From positions 1 through 33,724 of the forward strand of contig CAJUEA010000016.1 of assembly GCA_910584975.1 (NCBI GenBank): a stretch of DNA of 33,724 nt, in the 5' to 3' direction. The notes below the pieces were generated by a model. The model saw nothing but the letters and a program-made list of their open reading frames with translations. It was not told the origin of the DNA and did not search any database. Shown here piece after piece: positions 1-8,179 of this stretch. The DNA comes from an uncultured Christensenella sp. (GTDB lineage: Bacteria; Bacillota; Clostridia; Christensenellales; UBA3700). The position numbers were made by a program, and so were the translations under genes. Position 1 is the stretch's first letter. Every line of letters begins with the position of its first letter.

Positions 1-479
1 CCATTATCACTATTAAGCCCACTTGGAATATCACAACTGACAATATACTTGCCTGTGTTGATTTTCTCTATATAGGAGGCATATTCTGCACTTAACTGCC
101 CAATTATGCCTATCCCCAACAAACAATCAACAACTAAGTCAAAACTCTCCAAAGATTGCATTTTTTCAATTGGACAAAATCTTTCGCTATATTTATCCAT
201 CAAAATATCGTAATAATACATTGCACTTTGCGTTTTTGGAATTTTGCCATAAACTTGAACTTGTCTGCCACTATCAAGCAATTTAAGCGACAACGCATAG
301 CCATCTCCACCATTATTGCCACTTCCACAAACAACTGCGATATTATTTGCCCCAATTTCGCGTGCAACACAAAAAAGGGCGTGAGATGCCCTGTCCATAA
401 GTTCAATTGCACTCACACCACTTTTAATTGTTTTTTCATCAGAAAGTTTCATACTTTCACTGCTTATTGCATATTTCAT
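1..479 (-). CDS. nnrE: NAD(P)H-hydrate epimerase (YjeF N-terminal domain), partial
   Basis: The gene runs off the left edge, so only the first 159 codons are present. The family epimerises damaged, hydrated NAD(P)H so that a partner dehydratase can restore it. The N-terminal half shows the YjeF_N pattern: an opening helix with SxxMKLSDEKTI, then VVCGSGNNGGDGYALS near residues 49-64 (phosphate/NAD-binding loop), and later VVDCLLGIG followed by SCDIPSGLNSDNG at the cut end. The ATG at 479 opens the conserved start MKYAISSESM, but the upstream ribosome binding site is weak. It is the last gene seen in a minus-strand run recX-birA-peptidase-nnrE, 132 bases after the peptidase. Whether a C-terminal ADP-dependent dehydratase domain is fused cannot be seen. 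Confidence 0.93.
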   Translation of the reverse strand, partial: MKYAISSESMKLSDEKTIKSGVSAIELMDRASHALFCVAREIGANNIAVVCGSGNNGGDGYALSLKLLDSGRQVQVYGKIPKTQSAMYYYDILMDKYSERFCPIEKMQSLESFDLVVDCLLGIGIIGQLSAEYASYIEKINTGKYIVSCDIPSGLNSDN

Positions 480-611
480 AATCACTCACTTTTATTATGC
501 AAAATAAATTTCAAATTATTTTTTAATTTTCAATTATATTACAAAAACTAAAAATATCCAAATAACAAATAACTTTTTTATACCAACAATAAAATTACCT
601 ACAAATTATTG

Positions 612-1502
612 TCAGTTTTTAAAAGCATTTAACACTGCTTGAGCCATCAAAGTTGGAGCATAGCAGGATATTTTCATAAAATCACCTTCAATCTCGCCAC
701 TTGCCAACGCAAAAATTGCATCTCCATCAACCATAGTATGCGCAGGCTTTATTGTCATTGCATAACCATCATGTGCGATATCAGCAAGCTTATTTGCCTC
801 ACATTTTGTAAGTTTTGCATTTGTCAAAATGCAGCCAATTGTTGTATTTTGTCCCAAAGATTGCAACATTTTTCTGTCATAATTCAACAAATCAATTATA
901 TTTATGCTTTTGCCATTAACCACAGCACCAGTAACTTTTTTCCCGTTTTTGTAATCATAAATATCCCCAAAAGCATTGACAGCCACAATAGCACACATTT
1001 CTACGCCATCATCAAATGCAAAAGTTGCAACTCCCAATCCACCTTTTGATGCACTCATTGCACCAAGCACTTTGCCCACAGTCGCCCCACAGCCTGCACC
1101 TACATTTCCACACTCAAAGTTATCGGATTTTGCATTTTTGCAAGCAAGATAGCCCAATTCCTTATCTGGAAAAGCTACATTCTTATAGTCCAAATCATAA
1201 AGGCAAGCACCACAAACAATTGGAACAGGCATTGCAGATGTTGCATATCCAACACCTTTTTCTGCCAAATATTGTACAATTCCACTTGCAGAGTCCAAAC
1301 CAAAGGCACTACCACCACTTAAAAACACAGCATTCACTTTGTCAACTGAATTTTCACTTTTCAAAAGGTCAGTTTCTCTTGTAGCAGGTGCACTACCTCT
1401 CACGCTGACACCACCAACAGCACCACCTTCTGCCAAAATTACTGTTACACCTGTTGACTTTGTTTTGCTTTCAACATTTCCAATTTTAAAAAAATCTAAC
1501 AT
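612..1502 (-). CDS. P1 family peptidase (DmpA/BapA-like aminopeptidase)
   Basis: This 296-residue protein belongs to the P1 (S58/T5-like) family, whose members are made as one chain and cleave themselves into two subunits of an Ntn-hydrolase that removes N-terminal residues from peptides. Family marks are GAVGGVSVRGSAPATRETDLL near the start, VFLSGGSAFGLDSASGI, GNVGAGCGATVGKV in the middle, and QNTTIGCILTNAKLTK followed by AHDGYAMTIKPAHTMVDGD near the end. The Thr of NTTIG is the likely self-cleavage site and nucleophile, judged from family pattern. Length is normal for the short bacterial members. There is no signal peptide, so it is probably cytoplasmic. The ATG lies one base after the birA stop, so the two are likely co-transcribed. 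The natural substrate is unknown. Confidence 0.88.
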   Translation of the reverse strand: MLDFFKIGNVESKTKSTGVTVILAEGGAVGGVSVRGSAPATRETDLLKSENSVDKVNAVFLSGGSAFGLDSASGIVQYLAEKGVGYATSAMPVPIVCGACLYDLDYKNVAFPDKELGYLACKNAKSDNFECGNVGAGCGATVGKVLGAMSASKGGLGVATFAFDDGVEMCAIVAVNAFGDIYDYKNGKKVTGAVVNGKSINIIDLLNYDRKMLQSLGQNTTIGCILTNAKLTKCEANKLADIAHDGYAMTIKPAHTMVDGDAIFALASGEIEGDFMKISCYAPTLMAQAVLNAFKN

Positions 1503-1503
1503 A

Positions 1504-2448
1504 TTAAACTTCTATATCCCCCAAAATAATCTTTTCAATTTCGCCATTATTTTCTAACAGCAAATAGCCTTCCTCACTCAAACCTACACCAACACCACAT
1601 TTTTTGTTGCCATTGACATTTACAACCACATTGTGATTAATTGACATTGACAAATCGCAATAATCATTTAAAAAAGGTGCAAATCCAAACTTTTGATAAT
1701 CTTCAAACATTTGATAAAGCAATTGCAAAATTTCTGAAATATAAACATCTCTTGACAAAGTTGGTATGTTCTCCAACTTTAATGATGTAACTTTTGACTT
1801 AAGCTCATCAGGAATTTCATTTGTAATATTAACGCCAATTCCCAAAAAAATTGCCTCTGTTACATTTTCTGTAACCACGCTTTCAAGCAAAATACCACAT
1901 ATTTTTTTGCCATTGACGAAAACATCATTTGGCCATTTGATTGCCACATTATCCGTATATTTTTTCAGTACCTTTGCAACAGCAAGACCTGTCATAAGCA
2001 CAATTTTCAAAGAATCTGTAACAAACATTTTTTTAGGCTTATAGCAAAGTGTCATATAAACGCCACCCAATCCAGACACAAAAACTCTGTCAAGCCTACC
2101 TTTACCACTTGATTGGCGAGGTGCAACAAACAAAAAATCCTTGTTAAGCTCTGGATATAACCTCTTAGCCTCTGTATTTGTGCTTGTAACTTCCTCAACA
2201 AAAACAGGTATATCAATCCCTTTGCTTTGCAATTTTTTTGACAATGTTTGAGGGGTAAGAATGTCGCTTTCAACAAATTTATATCCTTTTCTGCTTATTT
2301 CTATGTTAACACCATTGCTGATTAGCTTTTTTATTTGCTTATTCACGGCAATTCGGCTTATTCCAAGCTGATTTCCAATAATTTCTCCACTCAAATAATC
2401 ATTGCTTTCAATCAACATTTCCAAAATTTTATCAATCGTCTTTTTCAA
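1504..2448 (-). CDS. birA: Biotin-[acetyl-CoA carboxylase/carrier protein] ligase with N-terminal HTH
   Basis: The enzyme activates biotin with ATP and attaches it to the lysine of biotin carrier domains. At 314 residues it is the long, bifunctional form. Residues 1-60 form a winged helix-turn-helix (SGEIIGNQLGISRIAVNKQI), so it may also repress biotin genes. The catalytic part shows the biotin/ATP loop SSGKGRLDR, then GGVYMTL, the signature IKWPNDVFVNGKKICGILLE, and a C-terminal SH3-like domain. The start is TTG at 2448, inside the last codons of recX (17-base overlap), with GAGG nine bases upstream. The obvious client in this window is the biotin carrier at 22779-23138. No biotin synthesis or transport gene is seen nearby. 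Confidence 0.95.
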   Translation of the reverse strand: MKKTIDKILEMLIESNDYLSGEIIGNQLGISRIAVNKQIKKLISNGVNIEISRKGYKFVESDILTPQTLSKKLQSKGIDIPVFVEEVTSTNTEAKRLYPELNKDFLFVAPRQSSGKGRLDRVFVSGLGGVYMTLCYKPKKMFVTDSLKIVLMTGLAVAKVLKKYTDNVAIKWPNDVFVNGKKICGILLESVVTENVTEAIFLGIGVNITNEIPDELKSKVTSLKLENIPTLSRDVYISEILQLLYQMFEDYQKFGFAPFLNDYCDLSMSINHNVVVNVNGNKKCGVGVGLSEEGYLLLENNGEIEKIILGDIEV

Positions 2449-3046
2449 ATTTTAACACCTCTCTACATCTATTAATTGTGTCATAATCAAAGCCACGATA
2501 TGCCATAAATCGAAAAAATTTTTGACTATCCTGCATTGTTTCCAATTCGTGCGACCTATACCATTTTTGTGCAACAGCCATTGCCGCATGAAATGTGTCA
2601 TTTGAGTCAAGCACGCTAAGCACATCGTCTATTATTTCATTGCTTATGCCTTTGTTTTTAAGTTCTGCTTGCAATCGTCTTTTACCAAGCTTACTTGATT
2701 TTTGTGCCACAAGATTTTCTGCAAAAGCATAGTCGTCCAAATATTTTAGTTCAGTAAGTCTATTTATTACGCTGTCTATTACTGCTTTTTTAAATTGTTT
2801 TTCGTACAATTTATTTCGCAGTTTTTTTGTTGTGGCAACATATCTTGACAAATACCAAATTCCGTAGTCAAATGCAGCCTTTTCGTCCACCTTTTGTTCC
2901 ACGCTTAAAAGCAAACTATCGTCCACCTCAACACCTTTTTGAAGTCTAAAATCAAAAGCAATCAAATACGGAATTTCTGCCCAAAACTCCCCATTTATGC
3001 TTATTTTTACTTTTTGTCCACAAACATTAAATTCAGTAATTATCAT
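2432..3046 (-). CDS. recX: Regulatory protein RecX
   Basis: RecX binds RecA filaments and limits recombination activity. The 204-residue protein has the family layout: a poorly conserved N-terminal part, then three-helix RecX repeats. The repeats include YLSRYVATTKKLRNKLYEKQF, VINRLTELKYLDDYAFAENLV and the hallmark KLGKRRLQAELKNKGISNEIID, ending with the repeat FFRFMAYRGFDYDTINRC. Length is within the usual range for Firmicutes. The ATG at 3046 has no good ribosome binding site, so the exact start is uncertain. The gene's 3' end overlaps birA. recA is not in the window. Confidence 0.9.
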   Translation of the reverse strand: MIITEFNVCGQKVKISINGEFWAEIPYLIAFDFRLQKGVEVDDSLLLSVEQKVDEKAAFDYGIWYLSRYVATTKKLRNKLYEKQFKKAVIDSVINRLTELKYLDDYAFAENLVAQKSSKLGKRRLQAELKNKGISNEIIDDVLSVLDSNDTFHAAMAVAQKWYRSHELETMQDSQKFFRFMAYRGFDYDTINRCREVLKFEKDD

Positions 3047-3112
3047 AATCTAAATTTTAACATCAAATATTATGATATTATTTTATCACAAAAGCCACAA
3101 AAAATCAAGACA

Positions 3113-3148
3113 TAAAAAACAACAGATGTGCAAAAACACACATCTGTT
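3113..3148 (-). terminator. Rho-independent terminator after the 106-residue gene
   Basis: A 10-bp stem (AACAGATGTG at 3121-3130 paired with 3139-3148) has an 8-base loop. Read on the minus strand it is followed by a T-rich run (3113-3120). It lies between the unrecognised gene ending at 3228 and recX, so recX is probably transcribed from its own start. Confidence 0.75.
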
Positions 3149-3227
3149 CTCGATTAAGTTTAATTTTATCAAAAGATACAGCCTTATTTAAATTGCAATT
3201 TACCAAATAATCAAACGAACAAATCAG

Positions 3228-3548
3228 TTACCCCATATTTACTGATGTTTTGTTGCGTTTTTCATATTCTTTGCACAACTTTACATATTTGTTTGCCAGT
3301 TCCAAAATATATCGATTTTTCCCGTCCTCAGAAAGGCTATTGTAATAGCTGTTATCCATTAGTTTTGTAAGAGGATTCAAAACAATCTCATCACTTTCGA
3401 TTATTGATGCCACCACCTCATACATTTCATTGTCAACCTGCTCAATTTCTTGCATAATTGCAAGTTTTTCCGTTTTCACTTGCGACCAATATCCACACTT
3501 AATACGCTCTTTTGCCATTTTTGCTACACTTTGAATGTCTTCTTTCAT
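3228..3548 (-). CDS. Unrecognised small soluble protein, 106 residues
   Basis: I do not recognise a family. The protein is highly charged and predicted helical throughout, with no signal peptide, membrane segment or metal-binding cysteine cluster (two isolated cysteines only). Local motifs are VAKMAKERIKCGYW near the N-terminus and LEDGKNRYI-like SEDGKNRYILELANKYVKL near the C-terminus. A strong ribosome binding site (AAGGAGATAATTA) precedes the ATG at 3548, a promoter-like pair lies upstream and a terminator lies downstream. It therefore looks like a real single-gene transcript. It sits between rpsU and recX. A role cannot be assigned. Confidence 0.7.
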   Translation of the reverse strand: MKEDIQSVAKMAKERIKCGYWSQVKTEKLAIMQEIEQVDNEMYEVVASIIESDEIVLNPLTKLMDNSYYNSLSEDGKNRYILELANKYVKLCKEYEKRNKTSVNMG

Positions 3549-3572
3549 TAATTATCTCCTTTCAACCCCTGC

Positions 3573-3600
3573 ATAATATTTTTAATCCATTTGTTATCAA
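3573..3600 (-). promoter_or_regulatory. Possible promoter for the 106-residue gene
   Basis: Minus-strand TTGATA (3595-3600), 16-base spacer, TATTAT (3573-3578). The start codon is about 25 bases beyond the -10 box. Confidence 0.5.
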
Positions 3601-3676
3601 AAAATTTCGTTTGTGCTAATAATCTTTATCAATTGTTTTCATTTTATTTTATCAAGCAGTTTTTCAATTTTTTTCG

Positions 3677-3705
3677 ACAAAAAACGACCTCGCATAAGCG
3701 AGGTC
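3677..3705 (-). terminator. Rho-independent terminator of rpsU
   Basis: A G+C-rich 8-bp stem (GACCTCGC/GCGAGGTC, 3686-3705) with a 4-base loop is followed on the minus strand by GTTTTTTG. It lies immediately downstream of the S21 gene. Confidence 0.88.
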
Positions 3706-3713
3706 ATCATAAA

Positions 3714-3893
3714 TTATGCTTTATACATTCTTTTTCTGGCAGCTTCTGCCTTTTTCTTTCTCTTTACACTTGGCTTTTCATAAGCTTCCTTACGACGAAG
3801 GTCTCCAATGATACCGTCTCTTGCGCATTTTCTCTTAAAACGGCGAATTGCACTGTCCAAAGACTCGTTTTCTCCAACTTTAATTGTAGACAT
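3714..3893 (-). CDS. rpsU: 30S ribosomal protein S21
   Basis: S21 is a small basic protein of the 30S subunit platform. The 59-residue product has the family pattern MSTIKVGENESLDSAIRRFKR, then CARDGIIGDLRRKEAYEKPS and a Lys/Arg-rich tail (VKRKKKAEAARKR). A longer in-frame extension upstream exists, but the ATG at 3893 is preceded by GGAGGGGATCAAAAGGT, a strong ribosome binding site, and matches the family start. It has its own consensus-like promoter and a strong terminator. The gene follows hinT, as often seen in Firmicutes. Confidence 0.97.
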   Translation of the reverse strand: MSTIKVGENESLDSAIRRFKRKCARDGIIGDLRRKEAYEKPSVKRKKKAEAARKRMYKA

Positions 3894-3940
3894 ACCTTTT
3901 GATCCCCTCCTTTCCTCAGTCACGGATATATTACTCTTTA

Positions 3941-3968
3941 ATTATACTGATTTTTTTTATAATGTCAA
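3941..3968 (-). promoter_or_regulatory. Promoter for rpsU
   Basis: Minus-strand TTGACA (3963-3968), 16-base spacer, TATAAT (3941-3946). Both boxes match the sigma-A consensus perfectly. It lies between the hinT stop and the S21 ribosome binding site. Confidence 0.7.
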
Positions 3969-3981
3969 GCAAAATTAACAA

Positions 3982-4320
3982 TTATGCCATTTTTTCTGAT
4001 AATTTTTCTCCACCAAGAATATGAATATGCAAATGTCCTACAGATTGGCACCCATTTTCGCCTTTATTTGACACAATTCGAAAACCATCTTTCAACCCAA
4101 GCCTATCTGCAAGCTCGCCGATTTTCTTTAGCATTTTGCCCACAATTGCAGCTTGTTCGTCGTTCATTTCCACAATGTTTGCAAAATGTTGTTTTGGTAT
4201 TGCCAAATAATGTTTTGTTGCTTGAGGAGCAATATCATTGATGATAATCATCATTTCATCCTCATACACTTTTGTGCTTGGAATTTCGCCATTAATAATT
4301 TTACAAAAAATACAGTTCAT
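3982..4320 (-). CDS. hinT: HIT family protein (purine nucleoside phosphoramidase-like)
   Basis: This is a 112-residue histidine-triad protein of the Hint branch, which hydrolyses AMP-lysine or AMP-NH2 type phosphoramidates. It starts with the family signature CIFCKIINGEIPSTKVYED. It continues with DIAPQATKHYLAIPKQH and ends with the active-site triad HLHIHILGG, in which the middle histidine is the nucleophile. Length is typical. It is cytoplasmic, with no extra domains. It stands between mtaB and rpsU with about 100 bases of AT-rich DNA upstream. The gene symbol is by family; the physiological substrate is not known. Confidence 0.93.
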   Translation of the reverse strand: MNCIFCKIINGEIPSTKVYEDEMMIIINDIAPQATKHYLAIPKQHFANIVEMNDEQAAIVGKMLKKIGELADRLGLKDGFRIVSNKGENGCQSVGHLHIHILGGEKLSEKMA

Positions 4321-4426
4321 ATTAACCTCCTAAAAATCAACTTTTATGATTTATCCTTTCAAATATATATAAAAATATTGTATATAATAATTGTTTAAAA
4401 TTTTGCACCAATTAAATTGCAAATTA

Positions 4427-5653
4427 TTACTCACCACAAATCAAACATTGTTTTTCATTGTCATATGCACATGGTGTAACAATTTTTATTTGTCCTTCCT
4501 CACCATTACACATAACTTTCAAATACTCCCTTGAATATCCTCCGTCACTTTCCAAAAGCACTTCAAGCGACTTTCCTATAAAACTTTTGTAATAAGCTTC
4601 TTTGTTTTTTAACGCAATCTGCTCAGCTTGTTTTGTACGATTTTTGACAACATCACCACAAATCATTTTATATTTAGCTGCCACAGTTCCCTCCCTTTTT
4701 GAATATGCAAAAATATGCATATCAGAAAAAGCAACTTTGTCAATAAACTCAAGTGTTCCCGCAAATTGCTCTTCAGTTTCTGTTGGGAATCCACATATCA
4801 AATCTGTGGTTATAGCAGCTTTAGGATAATATTTTCTTATCAAATCCACACGCAACATATAAAATTCAGTAGTATATTTTCTGTTCATATCCTTAAGCGT
4901 TTGGTCATTTCCACTTTGCAGTGACAAATGGAAATGTGGACAAAACTTTTTCAAGCCAATTGTCGCTTTCAAAAGCTCATCGGTAATAACTCTTGTTTCC
5001 AATGAACCCAATCTTATTCGCACATTAATGTGGCTTAATGCTTTTAGCAAATTAGAAAGGCTACTACCAAAATCAATGCCGTAACTTGACATATCAATGC
5101 CCGTCAAAACAATTTCATTTGTAACCTTTGCCAATCTTTCGCACTCAGCAACAATACTTTGCACGCTACGCGATCTTGATCTGCCACGCAAATAAGGTAT
5201 TAAGCAATATGCACAAAAATTGTTGCAACCATCTTGAATTTTTACATATGCCCTTGTTCTTATCAAATTTGGTTGCAATTCTTCCTCATATTGATTGGAT
5301 ATGGGGGCAACGAAAATGCCTTGTTGCTCAATCAGCTCAGGAATTTTGTTTTTGTTTGCAACTCCACTTATATATGTAACGCCGTCTTTATCCTCAAATT
5401 GCTTAAAATCATTTTGACTTGCACAACCACAAACGATAATTTTTGCATTTTTATTAAAATGTAAACACCTACTTACTGCTTGTCTGGATTTTTTTTCTGC
5501 CTCATTTGTGACAGCACAGGTGTTAAGCACATAAACATCTGCATATTGCAAGCTATCTGACACCTCATAGCCAAGCGAAGATAGTTTTGTCATTATTCCG
5601 TCGCTTTCATATTGATTAACCTTGCAACCAAGATTATAAACCACAACTTTCAT
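4427..5653 (-). CDS. mtaB: tRNA (t6A37) methylthiotransferase MtaB
   Basis: MtaB is a radical-SAM enzyme that adds a methylthio group to t6A37 of tRNAs reading ANN codons. The 408-residue protein has the three-domain layout. An N-terminal UPF0004 domain carries the cysteines of the auxiliary cluster (LGCKVNQYESD, VLNTCAVTNEAE, VCGCASQ). A radical SAM core carries CNNFCAYCLIPYLRGRSRSR with the CxxxCxxC cluster motif. A C-terminal TRAM-like region follows (IGKSLEVLLE...). LGCKVNQ and the LRGRSRSR stretch favour MtaB over MiaB or RimO. Its start codon shares one base with the rsmE stop, so the two are co-translated. Confidence 0.94.
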   Translation of the reverse strand: MKVVVYNLGCKVNQYESDGIMTKLSSLGYEVSDSLQYADVYVLNTCAVTNEAEKKSRQAVSRCLHFNKNAKIIVCGCASQNDFKQFEDKDGVTYISGVANKNKIPELIEQQGIFVAPISNQYEEELQPNLIRTRAYVKIQDGCNNFCAYCLIPYLRGRSRSRSVQSIVAECERLAKVTNEIVLTGIDMSSYGIDFGSSLSNLLKALSHINVRIRLGSLETRVITDELLKATIGLKKFCPHFHLSLQSGNDQTLKDMNRKYTTEFYMLRVDLIRKYYPKAAITTDLICGFPTETEEQFAGTLEFIDKVAFSDMHIFAYSKREGTVAAKYKMICGDVVKNRTKQAEQIALKNKEAYYKSFIGKSLEVLLESDGGYSREYLKVMCNGEEGQIKIVTPCAYDNEKQCLICGE

Positions 5654-6381
5654 CAGTTCATTTCTCCCAGTTCATACATAACAATGCCACACACAACAAT
5701 GCTTGCTGTTTCACACCTCATTATGCGTTTGCCAAGCGTAACAGAATTTGCACCACAGCTCACACATTTGTCAACTTCTGCTTGACTAAAGCCACCTTCA
5801 CTGCCAATGATAACGGCAATGCTTTGTCCTGCAAAAGTGCTAAGCTCACTTTTGATACCATTCAATTTTTCGTTTTCATAGCAAATTATCACTTTATCAT
5901 AATTTTTAAGCAATTCAAGCATTTGTTCAAAAGTCAAAAGTCCATGAACATCAGATATTCTTGATCTCCCACATTGTTTGCAAGCCTCAATATTGATTTT
6001 GTTCAATCTATCCACATTAAATTTTTTTTCTGCCACAAATTCTGATGAAAAGAAAAATATATTTTTCACGCCCAGTTCAACAGCTTTTTGCAAAATAAAA
6101 TCTGCCTTGTCGCCTTTTGGCAATGCTTGAAACAAGCTTACTTCCACTTTTGTTTTGCATTCATTGTCAAAAACATCTTCAATAATTGCCTGACAATAAT
6201 CTTTATCGATAAGATTGATTTTGCAAAGATAATCTTTACCATCCACATTGTTGCAAACGATAATTTTGTAACCAACTTTATATCTAAGCACTTTTGTCAA
6301 ATGCCAAAACTCGTCGCCACAAATTGTAACGACATTGTCAGTTATATCATCTTCACTCACATAAAATCTTCTTATATCCAT
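5653..6381 (-). CDS. rsmE: 16S rRNA (uracil-1498-N3)-methyltransferase RsmE
   Basis: RsmE methylates U1498 of 16S rRNA using S-adenosylmethionine. The 242-residue protein has a PUA-like N-terminal domain (MDIRRFYVSED, GDEFWHLTKVLRYKVG). A SPOUT methyltransferase domain follows, with FQALPKGDKADFILQKAVELGV, the knot loop IGSEGGFSQAEVD and the C-terminal LGKRIMRCETASIV, all diagnostic. It is followed by mtaB with a one-base overlap. It is separated from prmA by about 160 bases that hold a dispersed repeat. Confidence 0.95.
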   Translation of the reverse strand: MDIRRFYVSEDDITDNVVTICGDEFWHLTKVLRYKVGYKIIVCNNVDGKDYLCKINLIDKDYCQAIIEDVFDNECKTKVEVSLFQALPKGDKADFILQKAVELGVKNIFFFSSEFVAEKKFNVDRLNKINIEACKQCGRSRISDVHGLLTFEQMLELLKNYDKVIICYENEKLNGIKSELSTFAGQSIAVIIGSEGGFSQAEVDKCVSCGANSVTLGKRIMRCETASIVVCGIVMYELGEMN

Positions 6382-6427
6382 AATTACCTTTCAAGGGAGA
6401 ATTGCTAATATATTTGTTAAGCGTTGT

Positions 6428-6496
6428 GTCATTTCGAGCTATATGAAGTTCCCACGAAATAGCCTTTTTATTGGGAATAAGGAGAAATCTCAAACT
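6428..6496 (+). repeat. Intergenic hairpin repeat, copy A
   Basis: This copy begins GTCATTTCGAGC, has a central imperfect inverted repeat around TTCCCA...TGGGAA, and ends GAAATCTCAAACT. It shares this layout with the copies at 14999, 15080 and 31821. It fills the gap between rsmE and prmA. Confidence 0.7.
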
Positions 6497-6542
6497 CTAA
6501 CTTACACAAAATATGAAAATGTTTTTCAAATACTCTTATTGC

Positions 6543-7472
6543 TTATTGTTTTTTAAATCTTATGCCACACCACTCGCCAAGCACAAGTGATTTATCCAGA
6601 ACAAAGCCATTTTTGATATAAGCATTAAGCACTTCGTCATATCTCTTGTGGATTATTCCTGACAAAATGATATAGCCATTGCTGCTTAGCACATTGCCAA
6701 TGTTGTTTGAAAGCGCAATGAGAATATCTGCTGTGATATTTGCAAAAACAATGTCTCCTTTTGTGGTTGCACTCTCAATCAAATCTGCTTGAGTTACAAC
6801 TGCATTTGACACATTGTTAAGCTGAACATTTTCTTCACACGCCTTGACTGCAAGAGGTGCAATATCACTTAGCAAAACACTTTTTGCACCACACAAACTT
6901 GCAGCAATGCCAAGAATACCACTGCCTGCTCCAATATCAAGCACGCTTTTACCATTAGCATCCAGCTCACTAAACAACTGCAAGCACAACCTTGTGCTCT
7001 CATGCGAGCCTGTACCGAACGCCATACCCGGGTCAATAAGCACAACTATTTCATCCTTTTGCGCCTCGTATTTTATCCATTTTGGCACAATGACAATTTT
7101 ACCAATATGAATAGGCTTGTAATATTTTTTCCATTCATTAACCCAATCAGTATCGTCAAGCTCACAAACTTGCACCTCAAGACTGCCCAATTCAAAAGGA
7201 GAATTTTCCTTCAAATTTTCCAGCTCTTCCAATACATTTTGATAAATATTCTCAAAATTATCCTCATTGTAACAGCCTTTGACTTTGACGATAGGGCTTT
7301 GCTTTAGCACATCTGCCTCAATGTAATCCCATATGATGTCACTTTCTATCAGATCTAAAATATCTTTGCTGTCATAAATACTAACACCTTCACTGCCACA
7401 ATCATACAATATCATTGCAACCAAATCGCTGCCTTCAGTTGTAGTATTTACGCTTATTTCTTTGTATTTCAT
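6543..7472 (-). CDS. prmA: Ribosomal protein L11 methyltransferase
   Basis: PrmA methylates lysines and the N-terminus of ribosomal protein L11. The 309-residue protein has a substrate-recognition N-terminal domain (MKYKEISVNTTTEGSDLV). It is joined to a Rossmann methyltransferase domain with IDPGMAFGTGSHESTRLCL, the SAM-binding loop VLDIGAGSGILGIAA, LSDIAPLAVKACEENV, and IVFANITADILIAL as the NxxA catalytic-type motif. Length is typical. The ATG overlaps the rnc stop by four bases, indicating co-translation in plsX-rnc-prmA. Confidence 0.96.
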   Translation of the reverse strand: MKYKEISVNTTTEGSDLVAMILYDCGSEGVSIYDSKDILDLIESDIIWDYIEADVLKQSPIVKVKGCYNEDNFENIYQNVLEELENLKENSPFELGSLEVQVCELDDTDWVNEWKKYYKPIHIGKIVIVPKWIKYEAQKDEIVVLIDPGMAFGTGSHESTRLCLQLFSELDANGKSVLDIGAGSGILGIAASLCGAKSVLLSDIAPLAVKACEENVQLNNVSNAVVTQADLIESATTKGDIVFANITADILIALSNNIGNVLSSNGYIILSGIIHKRYDEVLNAYIKNGFVLDKSLVLGEWCGIRFKKQ

Positions 7473-8179
7473 TCGCTTTTAATCTCTCCAAATTTTTGCA
7501 AAGCCATTTTGCTACAAAGCTTTTCGGCATCCAACTTCTTTTTGCCACTTGCCTCACAAATTACTTCATCATTAATAAGCAACTCCATTGTGAAAGTAAA
7601 ATCATGAGGAGGTCCCACAACACTTTTTTCCTCAAATTTTATCTTCCATTTTTTAAGGTTGCAATACTCAAACAACATTGATTTGTAATCATAGTTATCA
7701 TTTTTAATTTCTGCCGTAATATAAGGCTTTAAATATTTAAGAATAAATTGTTTTGCTGATTTAAGTCCATTGCTATCAAGATAAATAGCCGCAACAATAG
7801 ACTCAAAAAAATCGCTTTTTATTTTTTTACTCAAAATTGTAGCACCTTTGTCATATAGCACATATGAAGAAATTTTTGAATTATCCACAATTTTTGCAAG
7901 TGGTTCACGGCTTACAATATTTGCCCTAAACTTGCTCAATCTGCCCTCGTCAAATTGTGGATAATTTCTGTATAATTCATCTGCAACAACAAAATCAAGA
8001 ATCGCATCTCCAAGATATTCCATTCTTTGATAACTATCGCCACCTTTCCCCATCATTTTGTTATAGCTTACATGTGTTATTGCTCTTTGCAGAAATTGTA
8101 TATCATTAAATGTATATCCAATTATTTTTTCAATAGCTTTAACATTTTTTAGTTCTTGACTTTCGTTATTATACTTCAT
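7469..8179 (-). CDS. rnc: Ribonuclease III
   Basis: RNase III cleaves double-stranded RNA, including rRNA precursors. The 236-residue product has an N-terminal nuclease domain with the signature YQRMEYLGDAILDFVVADELY (family form ERLEFLGDAVL). DEGRLSKFRANIVS and FFESIVAAIYLDSNG carry further acidic metal ligands. A C-terminal double-stranded RNA-binding domain follows, ending in ASGKKKLDAEKLCSKMALQ. I chose the ATG at 8179 because GAGG stands six bases upstream; longer in-frame starts lie in the plsX reading frame. It overlaps plsX by 11 bases. In many Firmicutes acpP stands between plsX and rnc and smc follows; both are absent here. Confidence 0.95.
   Translation of the reverse strand: MKYNNESQELKNVKAIEKIIGYTFNDIQFLQRAITHVSYNKMMGKGGDSYQRMEYLGDAILDFVVADELYRNYPQFDEGRLSKFRANIVSREPLAKIVDNSKISSYVLYDKGATILSKKIKSDFFESIVAAIYLDSNGLKSAKQFILKYLKPYITAEIKNDNYDYKSMLFEYCNLKKWKIKFEEKSVVGPPHDFTFTMELLINDEVICEASGKKKLDAEKLCSKMALQKFGEIKSE

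Noticed and set aside
156..551. A plus-strand reading frame opposite nnrE
   Set aside because: It is antisense to a clearly conserved coding sequence and has low-complexity, Phe/Asn/Cys-rich composition typical of a mirror frame in AT-rich DNA. The same holds for the other long antisense frames, such as 30319-30921 and 22522-23103.
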